Below, piece by piece: positions 7,842-14,990 of a stretch of 64,000 bases of DNA (the stretch's first letter is position 1; every line of letters begins with the position of its first letter). Under the pieces are notes generated by a model that was not told the DNA's origin, searched no databases, and saw only the letters and a program-made list of their open reading frames with translations. Position numbers and translations under genes: made by a program. The DNA lies in the NCBI RefSeq assembly GCF_001953955.1, contig NZ_CP019300.1, forward strand, positions 868,001 to 932,000, in the 5' to 3' direction. This stretch comes from Prevotella intermedia ATCC 25611 = DSM 20706. GTDB taxonomy: Bacteria > Bacteroidota > Bacteroidia > Bacteroidales > Bacteroidaceae.

Positions 7842-9203
7842 ATGATAAAGAAATATGTAGAAGAAAACGAGGCGAGAATGCTCGAAGAGCTTTTCAGCCT
7901 GATACGCATTCCAAGCGTAAGTGCACAACCAGACCATAAGGAAGATATGGTACGCTGTGCCGAAAGATGGAAGGAACTGCTTTTGGAAGCTGGTGTAGAC
8001 AAAGCAGAAGTGATGCCTTCAAAGGGCAATCCTATGGTTTATGCAGAAAGAATAGTAGACCCAAATGCCAAGACGGTTTTGGTTTACGGCCACTACGACG
8101 TGATGCCAGCTGAACCATTCGAGCTTTGGAAGACCGAGCCATTCGAGCCAGTTGTCAAAGACGGACACATCTGGGCGCGTGGTGCTGACGACGATAAAGG
8201 ACAGTCGTTCATTCAGGCTAAGGCATTTGAATACATCAACAAGCACGACTTGTTGAAACACAATATGAAGTTCATCTTCGAAGGCGAAGAGGAAATCGGC
8301 TCAAGCAGCCTCGGTCCGTTCATCGAAGAGCACAAAGAGCTATTGAAGTGCGACGTTATTCTCGTATCAGATACATCGCTTATTGGTGCTGACGTGCCTT
8401 CTATTACAACAGGTTTGCGCGGTTTGGCTTATTGGCAGATTGAAGTTACCGGTCCAAATCGCGACCTTCACTCTGGTACATTCGGCGGTGCAGTGGCTAA
8501 CCCTGCGAACGTTCTGTGCAAGTTGATAGGCGATGTAACAGGTCCTGACGGCAAAATACGCTTCCCAGGATTCTACGACGATGTTGAAGAGGCATCAAAA
8601 GAAGAGCGCGAACTTGTTGCTTCTATACCTTTCGATGAAGATGAATACAAGAAATCGCTCGGCATAAAGAATATATTTGGCGAAGAAGGCTACAGCACAA
8701 TCGAGCGTACAGGCTACCGTCCATCGTTCGACGTATGCGGACTTTGGAGTGGTTATCAGGGCGAAGGTGCAAAAACCGTAATTCCTTCAAAGGCATATGC
8801 AAAGATATCTTCACGCCTTGTGCCACATCAGGACTACAAGAAGATTGGTCAGCTGGTTGTAGACTACTTCAACAAGGTAGCTCCCGATACCGTTAGCGTG
8901 AAGATAGAAATGCTTCACGGTGGTTATGGCTACGTTTGTCCTATCGACTTCCCTGCTTATAAAGCTGCTGAACGTGGTTTTGAGGCTGTCTTTGGCAAGC
9001 GTCCATTGCCAGTTCGCATAGGTGGTAGTATTCCTATCATCTCTACATTCGAGAAGTTGCTCGGCACAAAGAGTGTGCTCATGGGCTTCGGTTTGGAGTC
9101 AAACGCAATCCACTCTCCAAACGAAAATATGCCAGTAGACCTTTGGAAGAAAGGCATAGAAGCTGTTGTCAATTTCCATTTGGAATACGATAAGGAAGCG
9201 TAA
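7842..9203 (+). CDS. M20 family metallo-dipeptidase
   Basis: This is a zinc-dependent peptidase of the M20/ArgE/DapE superfamily, most like cytosolic dipeptidases that split short peptides. The M20 landmarks are present: the first metal-binding motif VLVYGHYDVMPAEP, the ARGADDDKGQ segment with its bridging aspartate, the catalytic EGEEEIGSSS pair of glutamates, a DLHSGTFGG lid-domain motif, and a late histidine in AIHSPNENMP. It has about 453 residues from the chosen start MIKKYVEEN. The frame is open 20 codons further upstream, but the promoter at 7751-7779 makes that unlikely; the ATG at 7836 is an alternative. No signal peptide is visible, so it is cytoplasmic. It is followed by a strong terminator at 9229-9273, so it is monocistronic. 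Confidence 0.92.
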   Translation: MIKKYVEENEARMLEELFSLIRIPSVSAQPDHKEDMVRCAERWKELLLEAGVDKAEVMPSKGNPMVYAERIVDPNAKTVLVYGHYDVMPAEPFELWKTEPFEPVVKDGHIWARGADDDKGQSFIQAKAFEYINKHDLLKHNMKFIFEGEEEIGSSSLGPFIEEHKELLKCDVILVSDTSLIGADVPSITTGLRGLAYWQIEVTGPNRDLHSGTFGGAVANPANVLCKLIGDVTGPDGKIRFPGFYDDVEEASKEERELVASIPFDEDEYKKSLGIKNIFGEEGYSTIERTGYRPSFDVCGLWSGYQGEGAKTVIPSKAYAKISSRLVPHQDYKKIGQLVVDYFNKVAPDTVSVKIEMLHGGYGYVCPIDFPAYKAAERGFEAVFGKRPLPVRIGGSIPIISTFEKLLGTKSVLMGFGLESNAIHSPNENMPVDLWKKGIEAVVNFHLEYDKEA

Positions 9204-9228
9204 GTATACCGAAATTAGTTCTATCATA

Positions 9229-9273
9229 CAAATTCCCTGTTCCATTTAGCAAATATTTGGAACAGGGAATTTA
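9229..9273 (+). terminator. Rho-independent-like terminator after the M20 dipeptidase
   Basis: AAATTCCCTGTTCC and GGAACAGGGAATTT form a perfect 14-bp stem around a 15-17 base AT-rich loop. The hairpin lies 26 bp after the stop codon at 9203. Confidence 0.8.
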
Positions 9274-9291
9274 CATTATCAGGTGGCATTG

Positions 9292-9323
9292 TTTGCCTTA
9301 CTCACATTTTTTACTTATATTTG
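9292..9323 (+). promoter_or_regulatory. Promoter of the LRR gene at 9362
   Basis: TTTG at 9292-9295 and TATATTTG at 9316-9323, spacing 20 bp. It lies inside the longest open frame that starts at 9257, which shows that the real start is the downstream ATG at 9362. Confidence 0.78.
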
Positions 9324-9361
9324 TATCTGATATTATTATAACCATAACATTGACTATTCAA

Positions 9362-11710
9362 ATGAGAAAGACTTTACTATTTATCTTGATGGCTTTCTGT
9401 GCCATCGCCTCATCGTTTGCGCAGACACCCAAGGACGTGTTGGCATTCCAGTTTAAAACCTCTATTGCTTCGAGCGCGATGCTCTACTTCGAAGTAAATT
9501 CTCCCCAAGAAGAATTTTATGTGGATTGGGGAGATGGCTATAAGAAGAAGTACAGTGCAGGAAATTATGCTTTCCCGAACCCTGTTTATAGCACCAACCA
9601 TAAGGAAGAGGTCAAGATTTACGGTACGGGGATTAATGCAATTAAGTTTGATAAGGCAAAGCTGACGGAGCTTGCTATTCTTGATGGAACAGAACTTGTT
9701 TCTTTGGACTGCTCTGCTGGAGCATTGAAGAAGCTCGACCTTTCCGAAGCAACAAAGCTGATGAGTTTGAATGCTTCGTATAATGAGATTGCAGAAATCA
9801 ATCTTTCAAAGTCCAGAAAACTAATTTCGTTGACTTTGTCAAATAACAAATTGACGAATCTTAACCTTAAAGGACTCTCTAAGGTTGGTGTTTTGGAGTG
9901 TCAGTTCAACGAACTTGCAACCCTTGACCTTACAGACCTTGCTGAGTTGAAGGACTTGAAAGCTCACGACAATAAGCTTACTTCTCTTATTCTTCCTGAC
10001 AATTCCTCAAAGATGTATGCGTGCCATATTCAGCACAATCAGATTCCTGTATCTGTAATCAACACCATTATCGCGAAACTTCCGAATGTAACGGACGTAT
10101 ATATGTTGGATTTTGAAAAGTCTTGGAAGAAGAAATTCAAAGTAGAAGGTAATCCAAGTATAGAAACTGCCAACCTTAATGAAGCAATAGGAAAGGGTTG
10201 GATATTGGAGGTAGAGCCATCGAACGTGAAGGCACGCTTCGTTATGAAAGTTGACGGAGAAGCTGGTGCTGTACTATCTCTCAAAGTTGCTGGTGTAGAA
10301 GACAAGCTTTCTGTCATCGTTGGCGATGGAGAGGCAAAGGAATACACTGTATCTAAAGATATTACAAATCTTACTCCTATTACCGTAAAGACGACTGCCA
10401 AGGATCAGTTCGTAGTGATAGAGGGCGACCTTCTTGCTATCAACTGTAAGGGTAATAAGTTATCAACTATTGACTGCGCTTCTTCTGGCAAGTTGGTTAT
10501 GCTCGACTGCTCGGAAAATCAACTCGGACAGTTAGACCTCTCAGGTCTTAAGAGTGCAAAATACATCTATGTCTTGAACAACAAGATTACGAATCTTATC
10601 GTTGGAGAACTTCCTCTCCTTGAAGAATTGAATGCTTCTTTCAATGGATTGAATTCGATTAACTTGACGAAACTCCCAGCACTTAAGGCTTTGTCTGTAG
10701 ACAACAACAGCATTACCAATCTTTCAGTAGAACAGAATACGAAACTTGAGAAGCTTTATTGTAAGAAGAATAAGATTCAAACATTGAATGTTACAATGCT
10801 TCCTAAACTCGAGGAGCTCAGTGCTGCGCACAATAGATTGGGAAGCATCGACCTTTCAAAGAACATTGAACTTGAGGAGATAAACTTGAAAGACAACTCA
10901 TTAGACAAGATAGATTTCACTAACAACATCAATCTATCGGAAATTAATGTCAGCGAAAATAAACTGTCATCACTCAATCTTTCCAAGTGCACGAAGTTGA
11001 AAGAACTATATTGCAACACGAATGCATTGACCGCTCTTGATTTATCAGCGAACAAGAAACTCGAAGTGTTGAGTTGTGGCGACAACAAACTTAAAACACT
11101 CAATGTTGAGGGATTCCAAGAACTCTCAAGTTTGGCTGCAATGTTCAATGAACTGACATCTGTAAACGTTAAGAACTGTCCAGAGTTGGAGGGTATTTCT
11201 CTTAATCATAACAAGCTGAACAGCATTGATTTCACAGGCTGTAAAGATATTCGCTTGGTAGATATTGCTATCAATAAATTCACAGTTGATAATGCGCTAA
11301 AGATGATAGTTTCTCTTCCCGAAGCCAGTGCAGATAATAAAGGATACGTTATCTATTGGGACAAGGAAACATTCCCAGATGATGAGGAAGGCAATATATA
11401 CGATATTGCACTTAGCAATAAGGCTGATTTGAAGAATTGGGTCATTTCAAATGGTGAGAATACACCACTCGGTATTGATGAGCTTACTATTAATGGCGAC
11501 TCTAAGACATTCTTGACGATTGCTTCTGATAAGGTGCTTATAAATGGCGAATATACAGATGCTCAAATCTTCTCAACAAGTGGTCAGACCATAGCAAGGC
11601 TTTATGGTGAGAAAGAATTTAATGTAGCACAGCTTGCAGAAGGCGTTTATATCATTAAGGTAAATGCCAATGGCAAGAAAACAGTTGTAAAGTTTGTCGT
11701 TAAACGATGA
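9362..11710 (+). CDS. Large secreted leucine-rich repeat protein with internal duplication and T9SS-type C-terminus
   Basis: The chosen start (MRKTLLFILM) gives 782 residues with a clear signal peptide ending in SSFAQ. Two homologous halves follow. Module 1 (about 25-285) opens with a beta region containing VDWGDG and IYGTG, then LRRs. Module 2 (about 288-670) opens with the related ARFVMKVDG...VIVGDG...VVIEG and continues with a longer LRR array. The repeats are about 20-22 residues of the type LxxLxCxxNxLxxLDLS. The C-terminus (GVYIIKVNANGKKTVVKFVVKR) looks like a T9SS sorting domain. The N-terminal module resembles that of the protein at 16861, so the two are paralogues. It should be a surface or secreted protein, possibly adhesive; the ligand is unknown. 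A terminator follows at 11744. Confidence 0.9.
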   Translation: MRKTLLFILMAFCAIASSFAQTPKDVLAFQFKTSIASSAMLYFEVNSPQEEFYVDWGDGYKKKYSAGNYAFPNPVYSTNHKEEVKIYGTGINAIKFDKAKLTELAILDGTELVSLDCSAGALKKLDLSEATKLMSLNASYNEIAEINLSKSRKLISLTLSNNKLTNLNLKGLSKVGVLECQFNELATLDLTDLAELKDLKAHDNKLTSLILPDNSSKMYACHIQHNQIPVSVINTIIAKLPNVTDVYMLDFEKSWKKKFKVEGNPSIETANLNEAIGKGWILEVEPSNVKARFVMKVDGEAGAVLSLKVAGVEDKLSVIVGDGEAKEYTVSKDITNLTPITVKTTAKDQFVVIEGDLLAINCKGNKLSTIDCASSGKLVMLDCSENQLGQLDLSGLKSAKYIYVLNNKITNLIVGELPLLEELNASFNGLNSINLTKLPALKALSVDNNSITNLSVEQNTKLEKLYCKKNKIQTLNVTMLPKLEELSAAHNRLGSIDLSKNIELEEINLKDNSLDKIDFTNNINLSEINVSENKLSSLNLSKCTKLKELYCNTNALTALDLSANKKLEVLSCGDNKLKTLNVEGFQELSSLAAMFNELTSVNVKNCPELEGISLNHNKLNSIDFTGCKDIRLVDIAINKFTVDNALKMIVSLPEASADNKGYVIYWDKETFPDDEEGNIYDIALSNKADLKNWVISNGENTPLGIDELTINGDSKTFLTIASDKVLINGEYTDAQIFSTSGQTIARLYGEKEFNVAQLAEGVYIIKVNANGKKTVVKFVVKR

Positions 11711-11743
11711 TTTGAATCTGAAGAATTAAAGAATAACTATTAC

Positions 11744-11780
11744 AAAGGCTGGGACAGAGCAATCTAACCCAGCTTTTTTT
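11744..11780 (+). terminator. Terminator after the large LRR gene
   Basis: The stem is GGCTGGG (from 11748) with CCCAGC (ending 11773) around an 18-base loop, followed by TTTTTTT. It is a typical intrinsic terminator. Confidence 0.85.
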
Positions 11781-11989
11781 ATTTTGGAATCCTCATTCTT
11801 TCTTGCAAGGAATTGAAGTGAATAGTTTTATAAGACGTAATAGTGAAACCTCTGCAATGCTTCTCTATCATTCTATTTGTGCATTTCCAATATGAGGCAT
11901 TTATGGTTTGCCAGTGTCTAAATATCTTTAGTAGGACTGTCAAACTCTATGATAACTTTAGTTTATTGAACTTAAAAAGCGGTTAAAAA
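11781..11989. other. Intergenic region between the LRR gene and tmRNA
   Basis: No gene is visible. At 11845-11857 there is GAAACCTCTGCAA, which resembles the left end of the two ~101-bp hairpin repeats at 12484 and 14643. The matching right half is absent, so it may be a decayed fragment. Confidence 0.4.
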
Positions 11990-12021
11990 TTTGGCTATGT
12001 CAGAAACTTACAATATCTTTG
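11990..12021 (+). promoter_or_regulatory. Promoter of ssrA (tmRNA)
   Basis: TTTG at 11990-11993 and TATCTTTG at 12014-12021, spacing 20 bp. The predicted start near 12028 would give a short 5' leader of about 20 nt, to be removed by RNase P. Confidence 0.75.
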
Positions 12022-12049
12022 CAAATTATATATTGTGATACAATAATTC

Positions 12050-12446
12050 GGGCTTGTATGGATTTGACGGCAAGACGAAATGGTATGTAAGCATGCGGAG
12101 CATTGGTAGCTGGCTCCTAAATATCGGTTATCAAACAATTAATTGGCGAAAACAATTACGCTCTCGCTGCCTAATCGAAGTACAGTAGATTACTGGCTTT
12201 ATTCGACTATTAGATAGTTGAACGAGACACTGCTCCAAAGATGTTGTTCCGAATCGGAGGGTAAAGCGGTGCAGGTTAAATCGGAAATAGTTTGGGTATG
12301 CCTCGCTGCCCAAATGAAATTTAGAGGATAAGGCATTGGTTGGTGGTTCAGGTCTTGCCAATGCTCGAAAACCAAAGGCTGAAATAAGCATGTAGAAAGC
12401 GTATGGTTTCCTTGTGCGGACCGGAGTTCGACTCTCCGCAGGTCCA
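12050..12446 (+). ncRNA. ssrA: tmRNA (ssrA)
   Basis: Transfer-messenger RNA, which rescues stalled ribosomes and adds a degradation tag. The 5' GGGCTTG (12050-12056) pairs, with wobbles, with CAGGTCC (12439-12445) to form the acceptor stem. The T arm GGAG-TTCGACT-CTCC lies just before it. The tag reading frame runs GGC GAA AAC AAT TAC GCT CTC GCT GCC TAA at 12145-12174, giving GENNYALAA, as expected for this group. The 3' end after the discriminator A (12446) reads CTA rather than CCA, so CCA is probably added by the CCA-adding enzyme encoded at 52298-53722. Minus-strand open frames across this RNA are artefacts. Confidence 0.97.
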
Positions 12447-12483
12447 CTAAAAAGAATTGATGGTTGATGTAAAATCATCTATT

Positions 12484-12584
12484 GAGACCTCTGCAACACC
12501 CAATCAAAACAACGAAATAACAAATGCAATTTGTTGGTTATCAGTAACAGTGTTTTGGTAAAGAATGGGTTTTGCAGGGGTCTT
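12484..12584. repeat. ~101-bp hairpin repeat, copy A
   Basis: The outer arms AGACCTCTGCAACACCCA and its imperfect complement ending GCAGGGGTCT pair. An inner pair (ATAACAAAT / TTGTTGGTTAT) extends the structure. It matches copy B at 14643-14744 in length and in the segment CAGTAAyAGTGTTTTGG. The element starts 37 bp after tmRNA. It is probably a small MITE-like or structural repeat. Confidence 0.75.
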
Positions 12585-12715
12585 ACTGTATAGTTTTTTG
12601 TAATCACTTATTTTCTTCCTGTAATTCCAGTCTGCCATATAAAATGGTTTTTGTTTTTAGTGCTGATGATGTTTTTTATAAAAAAACTTGCGTATTTCAA
12701 CAAAAATCTTTAATA

Positions 12716-12748
12716 TTGCACTTGAACATAGAAGCATTGCTATATTTG
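12716..12748 (+). promoter_or_regulatory. Possible promoter upstream of the small ORF and the OmpA-family gene
   Basis: TATATTTG at 12741-12748 with TTG at 12716-12718 (22 bp spacing) or 12722-12724 (16 bp). Neither spacing is ideal. If it is used, the small ORF at 12855 would lie in the leader of the OmpA-family gene. Confidence 0.5.
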
Positions 12749-12854
12749 CAAAATAGCTGCACTGTGTGCAGGAATTAGGTATATACTAAACCCATTAAAT
12801 TATTTGACGAGCTATGTGATTGACAATATAATCAAAACTAAAAACTGAATGACT

Positions 12855-12965
12855 ATGGAATATTCAAAGATATCAAGAATGTTGTATATGTTATTGGTGT
12901 TATTCACAATGGCAGCAATGATATTATTGGATTTATCTAATGATTTCCTTTCTTCAGCAGCTTGA
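12855..12965 (+). CDS. Small hydrophobic ORF in the OmpA-gene leader
   Basis: A 36-codon frame (38 if the ATG at 12849 is used) begins MEYSKISRM and continues as one hydrophobic stretch (about residues 9-26) ending in a short polar tail DFLSSAA. It has an A-rich upstream sequence (CAAAACTAAAAACTGA) like other ribosome-binding regions of this genome. It could be a single-span membrane microprotein, a leader peptide controlling the OmpA-family gene 147 bp downstream, or a decayed signal-peptide fragment. I do not recognise a family. The rest of the 12585-13111 gap shows no other gene. Confidence 0.3.
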   Translation: MEYSKISRMLYMLLVLFTMAAMILLDLSNDFLSSAA

Positions 12966-13111
12966 AAGATTGATACGATTATTTTGAGGCTGTGAAAAGT
13001 ACAAGGGTATGAATCTCGCAAAGTATATCCAGCCAGATGAAAATAGACGCTTAAACACTATTGATATTAGTATTAAAATTTTATTCACTATCTAACAAAA
13101 TTATTACAAGT

Positions 13112-14557
13112 ATGAAAAAACTATTATTATCAGCAGTATTGTTCCTATTGGGAATGACTGCATCGTTTGCACAGGTGAGCCTAAGCACTGGGCCAGACTA
13201 TCTTAACCGACATTGGCAACTTTCCTTGCGCGGAGGATACGACTTCGGTCTTACCCATAATGATTCATATCGTTTTCTTGATTTTAATGGCGGACCTAAC
13301 TTTGGTCTTGGTATCGACCATTATTGGGAGTGGTTCGGTCTTGGCTTGGACGGTGATTATATTATGAACAAGCCCGAAATCGAATCAGGTAACCTACGTA
13401 AGAGATTTAAAGAAATTGAGACAAAGTACAAGAACGTAGAACGTATCTTCTTGGGTGTAGGTCCTTCGTTCCGTCTTCCTGCCACAATTCTTCCACCATT
13501 CATGGCAGAGTTAAACCTTCGTGCCGGTATGGTGAGTATCAGTGGCGGCGAGTCTTCATTGATAGCGAAAGGTGTTCCTGGGGCAGGGAACAAGGTTCTC
13601 TATAAAGCCGAAAACATAGACTCAAAGACTCGATTGGCAATGAAGGCACAGTTGCGTTTCTCATATTTCTTCAACGAACATGTGGGACTGAACCTTGGTG
13701 GATATTATATGCATTGCTTCAATGTTCCTTATGGCGATTATGTGTATGATGAACAAATCGTAAGAGCTCCTCGTATGGCACAAGGCGATAATTACGGCAA
13801 GAAGTTTGGCAAGACCGATATGTCTTCCTTTGGAGTGTTCTGTGGAGTTATATTCCGTTTCAATGCCAAGAAGGCTGCTCCCAAACCACAGGTGCCTGTA
13901 CCTGCACCAAAGCCTGTAGATTTTACCCTAAAGGGACGTGTTACTATCTGTGGAACGACAGAACCCGCAGTAGGGGCTACGGTAACGGTGAAATCTGGCA
14001 AGGGAAAGAAACTGTATGAACTCACTACAGACAGCCGTGGAGAGTATTCTGTATCACTCAGAGCGGACACACGCTATAGCATCTACATTACGATGAAGGA
14101 ATGTCTGCCAGCAGAGGAATTCATTATTGAAAAGGGACAATACGACCCTGTAAAGACGCCACTCGTAACTGTCGACCACTGTCTGACGAAGCCTAAGTTG
14201 AATGAGCCGATACGTCTCAACAACATACACTACGACTTCGACAAGGCTACGATACGTCCTGATGCACGTCCAGAGCTTAACCGCCTCGTTGCATACCTGC
14301 TTGACAATCCTAATATTCGCGTGGAGATGTCGTCACATACCGACTCACGCGGTTCCGACGCATACAACCTGCGTCTGTCGCAGCAGCGTGCAAACTCAGT
14401 GAAGGCATATCTTGTGGAACACGGCATTGCTCCATCACGCATTGTATCAGTAGGTTATGGCGAAACACGTCTACTCAACAGATGTGCCAACGGTGTGCCT
14501 TGCAGCGAAGAAGAGCACCAACTCAACCGCCGTACCGAGATGAAGGTGATTGAGTAA
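13112..14557 (+). CDS. OmpA-family outer membrane protein
   Basis: The 481-residue protein has a signal peptide of 21 residues (MKKLLLS...SFAQ). An N-terminal region of about 240 residues is rich in aromatic-glycine patterns of an eight-strand type beta-barrel (WQLSLRGGYDFGL, LRFSYFFNEHVGLNLGGYYMH). A proline-rich linker (KPQVPVPAPKPV) and a carboxypeptidase-regulatory-like beta-sandwich (about 270-350) follow. The C-terminal OmpA peptidoglycan-binding domain (about 368-481) carries HYDFDKATIRPDA, SHTDSRGSDAYN and LSQQRANSVKAYL. It would anchor the outer membrane to the cell wall. The frame opens upstream at 13061, but the signal peptide fixes the start at 13112. The gene is followed by a long hairpin and by repeat copy B. 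Confidence 0.93.
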   Translation: MKKLLLSAVLFLLGMTASFAQVSLSTGPDYLNRHWQLSLRGGYDFGLTHNDSYRFLDFNGGPNFGLGIDHYWEWFGLGLDGDYIMNKPEIESGNLRKRFKEIETKYKNVERIFLGVGPSFRLPATILPPFMAELNLRAGMVSISGGESSLIAKGVPGAGNKVLYKAENIDSKTRLAMKAQLRFSYFFNEHVGLNLGGYYMHCFNVPYGDYVYDEQIVRAPRMAQGDNYGKKFGKTDMSSFGVFCGVIFRFNAKKAAPKPQVPVPAPKPVDFTLKGRVTICGTTEPAVGATVTVKSGKGKKLYELTTDSRGEYSVSLRADTRYSIYITMKECLPAEEFIIEKGQYDPVKTPLVTVDHCLTKPKLNEPIRLNNIHYDFDKATIRPDARPELNRLVAYLLDNPNIRVEMSSHTDSRGSDAYNLRLSQQRANSVKAYLVEHGIAPSRIVSVGYGETRLLNRCANGVPCSEEEHQLNRRTEMKVIE

Positions 14558-14563
14558 GATTTA

Positions 14564-14621
14564 TCTGTGGAATTGCCAGCGCATTGTTTCTCTTGAAGCA
14601 ATAGCGTTGCAATGCCACAGA
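14564..14621 (+). terminator. Long hairpin after the OmpA-family gene
   Basis: TCTGTGG (14564-14570) pairs with CCACAGA (14615-14621), and inner segments such as CATTG/CAAT add further pairs. There is no good T-tract, so it may stabilise the 3' end rather than terminate. Confidence 0.5.
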
Positions 14622-14642
14622 CATTAAATTCTAATCTGTTAT

Positions 14643-14744
14643 GAGACCTCTGTAAAATCCTACCAAAACGGCAAACTGACAAATATAATGTTGTCAGTTG
14701 CCAGTAATAGTGTTTTGGCGGGAACGGATTTTACAGAGGTTTCT
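14643..14744. repeat. ~101-bp hairpin repeat, copy B
   Basis: The outer arms AGACCTCTGTAAAATCC and GGATTTTACAGAGGTTTCT pair almost perfectly, with inner arms ACTGACAA/TTGTCAGT. It shares length, outer arms and the internal CAGTAATAGTGTTTTGG with copy A at 12484-12584. It lies between convergent genes. Many arm differences between A and B are compensated on the other strand, so the fold seems to be kept. Confidence 0.8.
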
Positions 14745-14790
14745 TATTACTCCTTTTATAAATAGACAGTCTTTTATTATCACTTTTTTT

Positions 14791-14976
14791 TGTAAAGAAA
14801 ATAGCATTAAAAAGTGATAACTGTGCTTTGACGTTGCGAAAGCGGCTCTTTTGCGCTGCAAAACCTACGCTTTTACCGTGCAAAACAGCCGCTTTTGGAA
14901 TGCAAAACAATAGGTTTTGTAATGCATTGATAACAAGGTGGTTATATAAAAGATACCCTTTGAAAAAATATTTACA
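14791..14976 (+). repeat. 186-bp dispersed element, copy 1
   Basis: Bounded by TGTAAA (14791) and TTTACA (14976), exactly 186 bp. Contains four AAA(A)-heptad-TTTT modules: GCGGCTC, CCTACGC, CAGCCGC and CAATAGG. It lies in a convergent gap, ending 15 bp from the stop codon of the TPR gene. Confidence 0.9.
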
Positions 14977-14990
14977 CTTTTGTGGTATTT

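Noticed and set aside
12131..12478. Minus-strand frames (115 and 82 codons) across the tmRNA, including the ESRTPVRT-type peptide
   Set aside because: They are antisense to ssrA; such peptides are well-known annotation artefacts.
14829..14930. CRISPR array hypothesis for the module repeats of the 186-bp elements
   Set aside because: Modules are ~22 bp with 7-base variable parts drawn from a tiny set, only four per copy, and no cas genes are seen.
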